Source: Candidatus Kirkpatrickella diaphorinae (GTDB lineage: Bacteria; Pseudomonadota; Alphaproteobacteria; Acetobacterales; Acetobacteraceae). Taken from it: DNA of 64,000 bases. Made by a program: the position numbers and the translations under genes. The notes beneath the pieces were generated by a model, which saw only the letters and a program-made list of their open reading frames with translations, ran no database searches and had not been told where the DNA came from. The stretch is from positions 1,104,001 through 1,168,000 of the forward strand of contig NZ_CP107052.1 of assembly GCF_025736875.1 (NCBI RefSeq). The letters run 5' to 3'. Position 1 is the first letter of the stretch, and each line of letters begins with the position of its first letter. Shown piece by piece: positions 26,981 through 36,290 of the stretch.

Positions 26981-27861
26981 GGCGTTTCCTTCCTGTTTAT
27001 TTCAGTGGCCGGTGCGTGCGGGAGGACAAATTGCACCATAGCTTTGGCCCAGCCCTCCTCCGCATTGCTGGCGGTCACATATTTTGCGTGACGCTTGACG
27101 TCATCCCGGGCGTTGCCCATGGCGATCGAGACCTGGCCGAGCTTGAGCATCGGCACATCATTGCTCATATCACCGATACAGGCGACTTCCTCCAGGCTGA
27201 AACCATAATGCGCGGCGAGGAACTGCAGAGCAAAGCCCTTATTCGCCTTTTGCGGCGTAATATCGAGGTAATAATCGCTTGAACGATGGACACTTGCCGC
27301 ATCACCCAACGTTCTGCCGATTTCCCGTTCAAGCTTTTCCAGCTTTTCCGCATCATCGCAGACGCCCTGAATTTTACCGACCTGATGAAAATGGGCGCTG
27401 AGATCATCTACGACCTGCGGGGCCGTGCCGACAACATCGCTCTCATGCTGGACATGTGGCGCTGATTTATCCGTCACGAACCAGTCACGCTGACTGTAAA
27501 GCCACGCATCAACGCCGTTTTCCCGCAAAAGCGAGCAGGCCTGCTGAACGGTTTCCGGCGCGAGTGTCAGGGATGAAAGGATCTTGCCCTGGGAATCGAC
27601 GATTTCAGCACCATTAAGCGCGCCGAGGGGCGTATCAAGCCCCATCTGGCGTCGGAACCTCTCCATCCCCGGAGGAAAACGGGAACTGACAAGGCAAAGC
27701 TTGATCCCCTGCGCTGTCAATTTCTGCGCGGCACGCAGCGTCTCCTCACTCAGGATTTTCTCCTTATTGAGGATGGTCCCGTCCATGTCGGAAACGACCA
27801 GTCTGATCGTCGTTGCGGCCGGGATATTTTCCTGACGAGGTTGATCATCCGGCTGTCCCAT
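26977..27861 (-). CDS. HAD-IIB (Cof-type) phosphatase
   Basis: 294 aa. Haloacid dehalogenase superfamily with motif I VSDMDGTIL (about residues 23-31), motif II Ser in CLVSSR, conserved Lys in the C2-type cap region and motif IV GDMSNDVPML (about 225). Cof-type enzymes dephosphorylate sugar phosphates, FMN or related compounds. Its place inside zwf-pgl-rpiA suggests a sugar phosphate, but that is inference. A strong GGGAGGGGG site precedes the start, and it overlaps pgl by 4 bases. Confidence 0.88.
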   Translation of the reverse strand: MGQPDDQPRQENIPAATTIRLVVSDMDGTILNKEKILSEETLRAAQKLTAQGIKLCLVSSRFPPGMERFRRQMGLDTPLGALNGAEIVDSQGKILSSLTLAPETVQQACSLLRENGVDAWLYSQRDWFVTDKSAPHVQHESDVVGTAPQVVDDLSAHFHQVGKIQGVCDDAEKLEKLEREIGRTLGDAASVHRSSDYYLDITPQKANKGFALQFLAAHYGFSLEEVACIGDMSNDVPMLKLGQVSIAMGNARDDVKRHAKYVTASNAEEGWAKAMVQFVLPHAPATEINRKETP

Positions 27862-27890
27862 ATGAAGCCCCCTCCCTTTTTCCTGATAAG

Positions 27891-29435
27891 CTATTTAAGC
27901 GGAAGCCACTTGCGGCGACTGCGTGAAAGCAGCTCATCAGCCTCACGCGGGCCATCAAGACCTGCCGCATAGAAACATAAAGGTGGCTGCTCGGCACTTT
28001 GCTGGCTGAGCACAGGTTGCACGATGCGCCATCCCTCTTCAATCGAGTCCGCACGTTGAAACAATGTCTGGTCACCGATCAGGCAATCATAGATCAATGT
28101 CTCATAACCCGTGCTGGGCCCTTCCTGAAACCAATCCGAGTAATCAAACTTCATGCGCACGCCGCCAAGCCGGACGGAGGGGCCGGGGACTTTGGCAGAG
28201 AACTGCATCGTCACCCCTTCTGTCGGTTGGATGTGCAACACCATGATGTTGGGCGTCAATTTATCAACCGGCGTATCGCGGAAAAGTGCGTAGGGCGCCT
28301 GCTTGAAATGGATGGCAATTTCAGTTTTGCGGCAGCGCAGGCGCTTCCCCGTGCGGATGTAGAACGGGACGCCGGCCCAACGCCAATTATCGATCCGCAG
28401 CTTCATGGCGACGTAGGTTTCCGTCTCGCTCCCCATCGAGACATCGGGCTCACCCCGATAGCCACGCAGCGCCTCCGCATGGTCACCATTCTTGAAGGAA
28501 CCACTGACATACTGGCCGCGCACGGCATTTTCACGCGTGACAGGCTGGATCGCGCTCAGGACTTTCGATTTTTCATTCCGGACGGCCTCGGCATCGAAGG
28601 AAGTCGGCGCTTCCATCGCCACCATTGAAAGGAGCTGCATCAGGTGGTTCGGCACCATATCCCTTATGGCACCTGTGCTTTCATAAAAGCGCCCCCGTCG
28701 CTCAACCCCCACCGTCTCTGCCGCAGTGATCTGGATATGGTCGATATTATCCCGATTCCAGAGCGGCTCAAAAAAGCCGTTTGAAAAGCGGAGGGCAAGA
28801 ATGTTTTGCACCGTTTCTTTACCGAGATAATGATCAATACGGTAAATCTGCGTTTCACCAAGTGAACGCAGTAGGCGCGCATTCAGCTCTTTCGCTGAAT
28901 TCAGGTCAGAGCCGAAAGGTTTTTCAATAATCACGCGGCGAGAGCAATTTTCAGTCTCTTGCGCGAGGCCGGTTGAGCCGATAAGGTCAACAACAGGGCC
29001 GAAGAAACGCGCCGCAACAGCTAAATAAAATACGGCACTCTGCTCACCCAAGGCCTCTTTGAGGCGGGTATAAGTGCTTTCTTCTTCAAATGATCCACGA
29101 ATATACTGGATATTTCCCGTGATGCGATCCCAGTTCTCCTCCTTCAGTTTGGCAGCGCAGGAACCACGTTTACTGACGAAATCATCGATCGATTCCCGAA
29201 ATTGTGCCAGAAGCGTTTCTGACGTCATTTCAGCCCAATCAACGACGATGACCGAGAATTCATCACTTAATAAGTCGGCACAATCGAGATTATAGATGGC
29301 CGGGATGAGGAGACGTTTGGTAAGATCACCGCCACCGCCAAAAATGACCATGACACCGGGAGGCGCCTTGCGCAGCCTGCGCAATGACTGTGTTGGCGAC
29401 AGCATCTCACGGTCGCTCGTCAAAACGTCGTTCAT
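27891..29435 (-). CDS. zwf: Glucose-6-phosphate dehydrogenase
   Basis: Oxidises glucose 6-phosphate to 6-phosphogluconolactone with NAD(P)+, the entry to the oxidative pentose phosphate branch. 514 aa. Nucleotide-binding GGGGDLTKR near the N-terminus (the more usual form has Ala-Ser after the first Gly) and the catalytic motif RIDHYLGKE. ATG at 29435 has AAAGGG 7 bases upstream and is preferred over a TTG 30 bases earlier. Downstream HAD-pgl-rpiA-gntK follow in order. Confidence 0.96.
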   Translation of the reverse strand: MNDVLTSDREMLSPTQSLRRLRKAPPGVMVIFGGGGDLTKRLLIPAIYNLDCADLLSDEFSVIVVDWAEMTSETLLAQFRESIDDFVSKRGSCAAKLKEENWDRITGNIQYIRGSFEEESTYTRLKEALGEQSAVFYLAVAARFFGPVVDLIGSTGLAQETENCSRRVIIEKPFGSDLNSAKELNARLLRSLGETQIYRIDHYLGKETVQNILALRFSNGFFEPLWNRDNIDHIQITAAETVGVERRGRFYESTGAIRDMVPNHLMQLLSMVAMEAPTSFDAEAVRNEKSKVLSAIQPVTRENAVRGQYVSGSFKNGDHAEALRGYRGEPDVSMGSETETYVAMKLRIDNWRWAGVPFYIRTGKRLRCRKTEIAIHFKQAPYALFRDTPVDKLTPNIMVLHIQPTEGVTMQFSAKVPGPSVRLGGVRMKFDYSDWFQEGPSTGYETLIYDCLIGDQTLFQRADSIEEGWRIVQPVLSQQSAEQPPLCFYAAGLDGPREADELLSRSRRKWLPLK

Positions 29436-29546
29436 AATCAACCCTTTAAGCCCCACCTGCGACAATCATGTCGCCTGCGTAACTTACCCTTATAAAAATC
29501 TATCTAATCGAAAAACGCAGCGAAGGCAGAAGTTTTCGGAATGGGA

Positions 29547-29565
29547 GGGCGGCCTTTCGCCGCCC
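29547..29565 (-). other. Hairpin between gnd and zwf
   Basis: GGGCGGC/GCCGCCC, 7 pairs with a 5-base loop, 12 bases after the gnd stop on the minus strand. No T tract follows, so it is more likely an mRNA-stabilising or processing element than a terminator. Confidence 0.4.
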
Positions 29566-29577
29566 CCCGTAAGATGC

Positions 29578-30573
29578 TTACTTCTTCTCGACGTGACCAC
29601 CGAAACCAAAGCGCATGGCCGATAAAACTTTCTCGGCAAAATTATTGCCGGAGCGTGAGCGGAAGCGTGTGAAAAGCGACGCCGTGATCACGGGCGCGGG
29701 CACGGATTCCTCAATCGCGGCCTCAATTGTCCAGCGACCCTCACCTGAGTCAGCGACTTCACCGGAGAATTCCGAAAGGGAGCCGTTTTTCGCCAGAGCG
29801 TCAGCCGTCAGGTCAAGCAACCATGAGGAGACGACACTGCCTCGACGCCACACTTCAGCAATATCCGCCATGTTGAGGTCAAAGCGCTGGTCTTCCGGCA
29901 GAACGTCAGAGCTCTTGGACTGCATAATGTCGAAGCCCTCTGCGAAAGCCTGCATCATGCCGTACTCAATGCCGTTATGCACCATCTTGACGAAATGGCC
30001 GGAGCCTGCGGGCCCGCAATGCAGGTACCCTTCCTCAGCGCGAGGGTCGAGGCCGTCACGGTCACGCCCCGTTGTGGGCACAACATCGCCTTTACCCGGC
30101 GCCAGGGCCTTCAGGATGGGGTCGATATGGTCCGTTGAGTCCTTCGTGCCGCCGTACATCATGCAATAGCCGCGCTCAAGGCCCCAAACGCCGCCGGACG
30201 TGCCGACATCAACGTAATGGATGCCCTTCTCGGCCAGTTGCTTCGCACGGCGCAAATCGTCTTTGTAATAGGAATTGCCGCCATCAATAACGATGTCGTC
30301 TTTTCCGAGCAGCCCATGAAGTTCCTGCACGCAGGCTTCAGTAATGTCACCGGCAGGCAGCATCACCCAGACGATTTTACGCGCCGCCGTCAATTTGCTG
30401 ACAAGATCCGACACGCTGCTCGCCGGCTTGCTACGGCCGGATTCAGCCCGCTCTGCCGTGCGGGACACAACTGCCTGATCACGATCGAAAAGGACGACGT
30501 CATGGCCGTGGCGCGTCAGACGCACCGCGATATTGCCGCCCATCCGGCCCAGACCAATTATACCAATTTGCAT
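29578..30573 (-). CDS. gnd: 6-phosphogluconate dehydrogenase, short (decarboxylating) form
   Basis: Oxidatively decarboxylates 6-phosphogluconate to ribulose 5-phosphate. 331 aa, the short type rather than the roughly 470-aa enteric type. Rossmann motif [13 protein letters not shown] at the N-terminus with an acidic residue at LFDRDQ, which favours NAD+. Substrate motifs: [23 protein letters not shown] and [20 protein letters not shown]. Short enzymes from Gluconobacter are reported to prefer NAD+. AAGG lies 9 bases upstream of the ATG. Confidence 0.95.
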   Translation of the reverse strand: MQIGIIGLGRMGGNIAVRLTRHGHDVVLFDRDQAVVSRTAERAESGRSKPASSVSDLVSKLTAARKIVWVMLPAGDITEACVQELHGLLGKDDIVIDGGNSYYKDDLRRAKQLAEKGIHYVDVGTSGGVWGLERGYCMMYGGTKDSTDHIDPILKALAPGKGDVVPTTGRDRDGLDPRAEEGYLHCGPAGSGHFVKMVHNGIEYGMMQAFAEGFDIMQSKSSDVLPEDQRFDLNMADIAEVWRRGSVVSSWLLDLTADALAKNGSLSEFSGEVADSGEGRWTIEAAIEESVPAPVITASLFTRFRSRSGNNFAEKVLSAMRFGFGGHVEKK

Positions 30574-30608
30574 TATCTTAAACCTTCAAACACGTTACGA
30601 AAACGTGA

Positions 30609-30646
30609 TTTCTCTTTGGAGAAACGGCCCGATGGAGGTCGGGCCG
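30609..30646 (-). terminator. Tandem hairpins between tal-pgi and gnd, possible terminator
   Basis: On the minus strand CGGCCCGA/TCGGGCCG (30625-30646, 8 pairs, 6-base loop) is followed by TTTCTCC, which itself forms a second hairpin TTTCTC/GAGAAA (30609-30624). The T tract is short, so termination is probably partial. Confidence 0.5.
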
Positions 30647-30654
30647 CATCCACA

Positions 30655-33522
30655 TTACAACGCTTTGCTGATCGCCTCCGCGAGCGCCTTCAGACCGGCC
30701 TCCAGCGACCCACTTATATGGATACGCAAGGCACGACGGCCGCGTTCGGACAGCACGTCGAAATCACCACGTGCCTGCGCTGCCTTGACGACACCGAAAG
30801 TGAATTTCTCACCCGGCACGGGAAGATCAGCGTGATCCTCAGCCGTGATCTGCAGGAAGACACCGCTATCCGGACCGCCTTTATAAGCCTGCCCCGTCGA
30901 ATGCAGGAAGCGGGGGCCAAACTCAGCAGCTGTCGCCACTTTAAGGTGATCACGCAGCGTCAGCCGCACATCCTGAATCCAGGCCCGCGTCTTTTCATCA
31001 CGCGCGATATAGGCAAGCAAGCCGATATAATCGCCCGCTTTGACCCGACCGAAGAAGGCCTTGAGGATCGTCCCCACATCGTGCCCCGCCAAAGCTTTGG
31101 CGTTGGACGCATCCGCATAGAAGGCAAAAGCGCCATCTTTCGCGAAAGCTGTCTCATCCGGCAATTTGCCCGTCTCATTGAAAGCGTTTGTGAGCTTTTT
31201 CGTCTCAACCTTGCTGAATTCAACATCCGGTTGGTCAAACGGGTCAATGCCGAGCACGGAGCCCGCGACCGCCGTTGCAAACTCCCAATGGAAGAAAGCC
31301 TGCGCGACCGCCATTTTATCCGCGAGGTCGATGGTGATGACGGGGTGACCCGCCTCAGCAAGCGCCTTGATCGCCTTATCCTGCGCCGCCGAAGCCTTAT
31401 CGCTTAAGCGGAGATAGGCAAAGACGCGATCCTTGCCGTAAACATCAGGGCCACCGAGCGTCTCGTCATCAATCGGCACGAGGCCCGTGCCCTTCTTGCC
31501 CGTTGACTCGGCGATGAGCTGCTCCAGCCAGGCACCAAGATCATAAATCTCCGGTGAAGCGATGATCGTGACTTTATCCTGCTTGTGGCGCGTTGCCGCG
31601 GCACCGAGGATGGCGCCAAGCTGGAAGGCCTCATTTTGCGCTGGCGGATTGCTCGCAGCGGCGGATTTGACAGCATGGAGCGCTGAACGCAGGAAGGCAT
31701 TGACATCAAGCCCGCTCGCCGCCGCCGGAACCAGCCCGAAATTGGAGAGAACGGAGAAGCGCCCCCCAATCTGTTTTTCGCCGTAGAAGATCTTCCAGAA
31801 AAGATCTTTCTTCGCGACTTCCTCCATATGGGAGCCCGGATCGGTCACCGCGACGAAATGTGCGCCAGGCGCCTTGCCGAGAGCCTTCTCCGCCGCGGCG
31901 AAGAAATAGGCTTTCAGGATATTCGGCTCCAGCGTCCCACCGGATTTGGAGGACACAATGAACAATGTTTTCTTGAGATCAACCGCGTTTTCAAACGCTT
32001 TGATCTGCTGCGGGTCCGTGCTGTCAAGGACATGCAGTTTCGGGAAATTGGCGTGACGACCAAATGTCTCGGCGATCACTTCCGGCCCGAGGCTTGACCC
32101 GCCCATACCGAGGAGAAGCACATCGGTGAAACCACGTGCCCGCACATCATGCGCGAAAGCTTCAAGCTCCACCGCGTGGGCAAGACGCTCCTCAACAATA
32201 TCGAGCCATTTGAGCCATTTTGCTTCTTCACCGCCTGTCCAGACAGACGGATCACGCGCCCAGAGCTTGCGAAGCTTGCCCGCTCTCCGCCAATCTTCGG
32301 TGATTTCCGCGACATCTTTTTTCAGCGCTTCAGGGAGTTGAACGGATTGTTTCAACACCTTATTGCCGAGCATCGCTTTCTGCTTCTGCGCAACAGCGCC
32401 GAGCAGCTTATCGAAAGCGTCACAGAAAGAGGCACAGCCTTCCGTCACGAGTGTTTCCGTCACCGCATCAAGGTTCAGGCCGAGACGCTTCTGCTCATCC
32501 ATCACATGGCGAGCCGCTTCGACATCCTCCGTGAGGCTCGCACGCAATTTGCCATGGTCACGGAAAGCATCAAATGTGGCGGGCGGAATGGTATTGACCG
32601 TTTCCTTGCCAATCAGCTCATCAACGTAAAGCACGTCAGAATAAGCTTTGTCTTTCGTGCCTGTCGACGCCCAGAGCAGACGCTGTGGCTGCGCTCCCGC
32701 CGCGGCAAGCTTCTGCCAGCGCGATGATTTGATGACCTCAAGATAATGCTGATACGCCATTTTCGCATTGGCGATTGCCACTTTGCCGCGCAGCGCCTTG
32801 AGGGCTTCGGCATCCTTGTCGCCTTCTTTGACGCGACGATCGATTTCAGCGTCAATTTTGCCGTCAATCCGGCTGACGAAGAAGGACGCAACGCTGGCGA
32901 TCTTATCGATCGACTCACCGCGCGCATGGCGGGTTTCGAGCCCTTTCAGATAGGCTTCCAGCACGTCCACATAAGCGGCGAAGGAGAAGAGCAGCGTGAC
33001 ATTGACGCTGATCCCTTCCGACGTCACCTGCTGAAAGGCAGGGACGCCCTCACGCGTGCCGGGGATTTTGATCATCAGATTTTCGCACCCGACCTCACGC
33101 CAGAGGCGGCGGGCTTCATCAGCGGTCGCGTCCGTCTCAAATGCAAGGTAAGGCGATACTTCGAGGCTGACATAGCCATCAAGGCCCTTGGTCGCTTCGA
33201 AAACTGGATGCATGACGTCGGCTGTCGCGCGAATATCCGTGATGGCGAGTTTTTCGTAAAGCTCTCCGGGGGAGAGGATCTCGTCAGCAAGCAATTCCTT
33301 GATCTGCGCGTCATAATCTGAGCCGTAGCCCATCGCTTTTTCAAAAATTGCAGGGTTTGACGTGACACCCTTAAGTCCATCTTCGTCAACGAGTTTTTTC
33401 AAGCTGCCGTCTGCGGTGAACGAACGCTGGATGAAATCAAGCCACGGAGATTGGCCAAAATCCGCCATCCCTCGCAATACATTTGCGACTTTCCCCGCGT
33501 TAGGCTTTTGTTCGACGCCCAT
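30655..33522 (-). CDS. tal-pgi: Transaldolase / glucose-6-phosphate isomerase fusion
   Basis: 955 aa carrying two enzymes. Residues about 10-370 are transaldolase, with the Schiff-base Lys K152 in LMIKIPGTREG and GVTSNPAIF near the start. Residues about 400-955 are glucose-6-phosphate isomerase, with LGMGGSSLGPEV and IVSSKSGGTLEPN for phosphate binding. The fusion links the non-oxidative pentose phosphate branch to the hexose phosphate pool. It is known from acetic acid bacteria and some other lineages. GGAGGACGTC precedes the ATG. It follows tkt, with an intrinsic terminator in between. Confidence 0.95.
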   Translation of the reverse strand: MGVEQKPNAGKVANVLRGMADFGQSPWLDFIQRSFTADGSLKKLVDEDGLKGVTSNPAIFEKAMGYGSDYDAQIKELLADEILSPGELYEKLAITDIRATADVMHPVFEATKGLDGYVSLEVSPYLAFETDATADEARRLWREVGCENLMIKIPGTREGVPAFQQVTSEGISVNVTLLFSFAAYVDVLEAYLKGLETRHARGESIDKIASVASFFVSRIDGKIDAEIDRRVKEGDKDAEALKALRGKVAIANAKMAYQHYLEVIKSSRWQKLAAAGAQPQRLLWASTGTKDKAYSDVLYVDELIGKETVNTIPPATFDAFRDHGKLRASLTEDVEAARHVMDEQKRLGLNLDAVTETLVTEGCASFCDAFDKLLGAVAQKQKAMLGNKVLKQSVQLPEALKKDVAEITEDWRRAGKLRKLWARDPSVWTGGEEAKWLKWLDIVEERLAHAVELEAFAHDVRARGFTDVLLLGMGGSSLGPEVIAETFGRHANFPKLHVLDSTDPQQIKAFENAVDLKKTLFIVSSKSGGTLEPNILKAYFFAAAEKALGKAPGAHFVAVTDPGSHMEEVAKKDLFWKIFYGEKQIGGRFSVLSNFGLVPAAASGLDVNAFLRSALHAVKSAAASNPPAQNEAFQLGAILGAAATRHKQDKVTIIASPEIYDLGAWLEQLIAESTGKKGTGLVPIDDETLGGPDVYGKDRVFAYLRLSDKASAAQDKAIKALAEAGHPVITIDLADKMAVAQAFFHWEFATAVAGSVLGIDPFDQPDVEFSKVETKKLTNAFNETGKLPDETAFAKDGAFAFYADASNAKALAGHDVGTILKAFFGRVKAGDYIGLLAYIARDEKTRAWIQDVRLTLRDHLKVATAAEFGPRFLHSTGQAYKGGPDSGVFLQITAEDHADLPVPGEKFTFGVVKAAQARGDFDVLSERGRRALRIHISGSLEAGLKALAEAISKAL

Positions 33523-33610
33523 GACGTCCTCCTCTCATCATACCATCACCTTGGCATCCACGGTTTCACCGCAGCGAAACAAGTTTCGGAACCGCAATGC
33601 AAGGCGTAAC

Positions 33611-33647
33611 AAAAAATGAGGGCCTCGGCAGAAGACTGACGAGGCCC
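33611..33647 (-). terminator. Intrinsic terminator of tkt
   Basis: On the minus strand GGGCCTCG/CGAGGCCC (33620-33627 with 33640-33647) is followed 3 bases later by six T (33611-33616). It lies 11 bases after the tkt stop and would separate or attenuate tkt from tal-pgi. Confidence 0.85.
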
Positions 33648-33657
33648 AAGCAAAGTC

Positions 33658-35778
33658 TTACTTCCGTTTAGACTGTTTAAGGGCAGCCTCGTAAACCTTT
33701 TCAGGCGTGAAGCCAAATTTGGTCAGCAGCGCGCTGAGCGGGGCTGAAGCGCCGAAGCTGTTCATGGCGATGATGTCGCCACCCAGCCCTGCATACCGGT
33801 CCCACCCGAAAGCAGCCGCCTGCTCGACCGCAACACGTCCCTTAACATCAGGGGGTAACACGCTGTCTTTATAAGCCTGATCCTGCTCTTCAAACAAGTC
33901 GAATGACGGGAAGGAGACGACGCGGGCCTTGACGCCCTCCGCAATCAGCTTCTCATAGACTTCAACAACCAGCCCCACTTCCGACCCGGACGCCATCAGG
34001 ATCACATCCGGTTTCGACCCGCAACATGCCAGGACATAGGCACCCTTCGAGAGATTTTCCGCAGGCGCATATTTGCTGCGATCAATCGTCGGCAGGTTCT
34101 GACGGCTCAGGATCAGCACGGCCGGCTTCTCCGTCAGCGGCATGATTGTGCGCCAGGCTGCGTCCACCTCATTGGCATCGGCAGGCCGGATCGTCATCAG
34201 GCCCGGCGTTGCGCGCAACTGGGCGAGCTGCTCAATGGGCTGATGCGTCGGACCGTCTTCACCGACACCGATGGAGTCATGGGTGAAGATATAGATCACC
34301 GGCAGCTCCATAATGGCGGAGAGACGGATCGGCGCCTTCATATAATCAGAGAAGATCAGGAAGCCTGAGCAATAAGGACGAATGCCGGAGAGGGCGATAC
34401 CATTGCAGATGGCGCCCATCGCATGTTCACGCACACCGAAATGCAGGTTGCGACCCGCATAGCTGCCATTCCATTGCGCTGGCTGGAAGCTCCCTGCCCC
34501 GTCAAATGTCAGGTTTGTCTTGGTGGAAGGGGAGAGATCAGCGGAACCGCCGATCATCCAGGGCACGTTTTTCGCGATGGCGTTGATGACCTTGCCGGAG
34601 CTGGCGCGTGAGGCAACACCTTTAGGATCCGCCTCCCATTTCGGGAGGTCTTTATCCCAATCTTTCGGCAGACGATGCTCAAAAATCGCCTTAAGCTGCT
34701 CAGCCTCGTCCGGATATTTCGCTGTATATTCAGCAAATTTCTTCGTCCAGGCGGCGTAGGCTTCTGCACCGCGCTTGCCAAGACCCTGCTTGAAATGGTC
34801 CTGCACGCCATCGGGCACATAGAAAGGCTCTGTCGACGGCCAGCCATAGGCTTTTTTGGCGCCGGCAATTTCTTCCGCACCGAGGGGCTCACCGTGAGCC
34901 GCCGCCGTGCCCGCCTTTTTCGGCGCGCCGTAACCAATGACCGTCTTGAGGATGATCAGGCTGGGGCGGTCCTTGACTTGGCGCGCAGCCTCAAGCGCCT
35001 TGCGGATGGCATTGACATCATTCGCGTCGCTGAGAGTCTGGACGTGCCATTTATAACCCTCGAAGCGTTTGCCCACATCTTCCGTGAACGCGATTTCCGT
35101 CGAGCCTTCGATGGAGATCTGGTTGCTGTCATAGAGCCAGATCAGATTGCCGAGGCCCAGATGACCGGCTGTTGAAGCCGCTTCGGAGGCCACACCCTCC
35201 ATCATGTCACCATCGCCGCAGAACGTGTAGACGTAATGACTGAAGAGATCCTCAAAGCCGGGACGGCCATATGTCGCCTGAATATGTTTCTCGGCAATCG
35301 CCATACCAACGGAATTACCGCAGCCCTGCCCCAGCGGGCCGGTCGTGGTTTCAACGCCTGACGTGAAGCGATATTCCGGATGGCCCGGCGTTTTGGAATT
35401 GAGCTGACGGAACTGCTCAATATCCTTGACGGTCAAGGACGGGCGATCAACCACTTTGCCATGCGCGACATCACGAATGCCGGTCAGGAAGATGGTTGAA
35501 TAAAGCAGGACAGAAGCATGGCCGATTGACAGGACGAAACGGTCCCGCGCAGGCCAGAGCGGTTGCTGGGGGTCGTATTTGAGTTCATGCTGCCAAAGGG
35601 CATACATTGCCGGGGCGAGTGCCATGGCCGTGCCGGGATGGCCGGAATTGGCTTTCTGGACGGCATCCATGGAGAGGGTTCGGATGGTGTTGATCGTCAG
35701 CTGCGCGATATCACCTGAACCGGCGCCGCCGGAGCCCGCCTGCGCGTTGTACGCGACTTGGTTACTTAAAGAACGCAT
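33658..35778 (-). CDS. tkt: Transketolase
   Basis: Thiamine diphosphate enzyme moving two-carbon units between sugar phosphates. 706 aa, slightly longer than usual because of an N-terminal Gly-rich extension. Motifs: LSMDAVQKANSGHPGTAM, the TPP motif from CGDGDMMEG to LGLGNLIWLYDSN, and GVREHAMGAICNG. GGAGG lies 10 bases before the ATG at 35778; the TTG immediately before it is an alternative. It heads the pentose phosphate block and is divergent from the ankyrin gene. Confidence 0.96.
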   Translation of the reverse strand: MRSLSNQVAYNAQAGSGGAGSGDIAQLTINTIRTLSMDAVQKANSGHPGTAMALAPAMYALWQHELKYDPQQPLWPARDRFVLSIGHASVLLYSTIFLTGIRDVAHGKVVDRPSLTVKDIEQFRQLNSKTPGHPEYRFTSGVETTTGPLGQGCGNSVGMAIAEKHIQATYGRPGFEDLFSHYVYTFCGDGDMMEGVASEAASTAGHLGLGNLIWLYDSNQISIEGSTEIAFTEDVGKRFEGYKWHVQTLSDANDVNAIRKALEAARQVKDRPSLIILKTVIGYGAPKKAGTAAAHGEPLGAEEIAGAKKAYGWPSTEPFYVPDGVQDHFKQGLGKRGAEAYAAWTKKFAEYTAKYPDEAEQLKAIFEHRLPKDWDKDLPKWEADPKGVASRASSGKVINAIAKNVPWMIGGSADLSPSTKTNLTFDGAGSFQPAQWNGSYAGRNLHFGVREHAMGAICNGIALSGIRPYCSGFLIFSDYMKAPIRLSAIMELPVIYIFTHDSIGVGEDGPTHQPIEQLAQLRATPGLMTIRPADANEVDAAWRTIMPLTEKPAVLILSRQNLPTIDRSKYAPAENLSKGAYVLACCGSKPDVILMASGSEVGLVVEVYEKLIAEGVKARVVSFPSFDLFEEQDQAYKDSVLPPDVKGRVAVEQAAAFGWDRYAGLGGDIIAMNSFGASAPLSALLTKFGFTPEKVYEAALKQSKRK

Positions 35779-36062
35779 CAAAAACTGACCTCCAATTTCT
35801 CTTCATCTCGTTGAACCGACAGACAGGACACAGCAATCGGCTCGACGCTGTAGCGCAGCGATATGGCGACTCCAACCCGACAGAAAATCACACATATTTT
35901 GCACAGAATTTTCAGATAGGGTTTTAGGACGCTTCGGCCGGAACGCAAGAGCGTGGCCTAAAAAAAACATATCTTCACTCAGCTCTCTAAGAGCGGCCCC
36001 GCGTCACAGCCGCTAACCTACGGTATAAAAAGTGGATTTTGCACTTAAACCGGAGCATTCAT

Positions 36063-36106
36063 GACGGTTTCGTCACGAGATAAACATTTCGTGATTTTGT
36101 CCCGTC
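36063..36106. repeat. Nested inverted repeat in the tkt/ankyrin promoter region
   Basis: Outer arms GACGG/CCGTC (36063-36067, 36102-36106) enclose inner arms TCACGA/TCGTGA (36073-36078, 36089-36094) around a 10-base centre. A second GACGG follows at 36109. The spacing of the inner arms fits a dimeric regulator site. The rest of 35779-36290 holds no gene that I can support. Confidence 0.4.
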
Positions 36107-36290
36107 AAGACGGCTCAGAGCGAAATATAGTGCATTAAACGCAGTTTTAAAGGCTGGTCGTACCGGAAAAACCTTCGTAGTAAGGAAAATTGGTGCAAGA
36201 TTTCCCATGAAACGCGTGATTGCGGGGTCACATGGCGCATCATTGACGCCGCAATTGACAATGATGAAACATGATGAACAGGGCAGCGCG

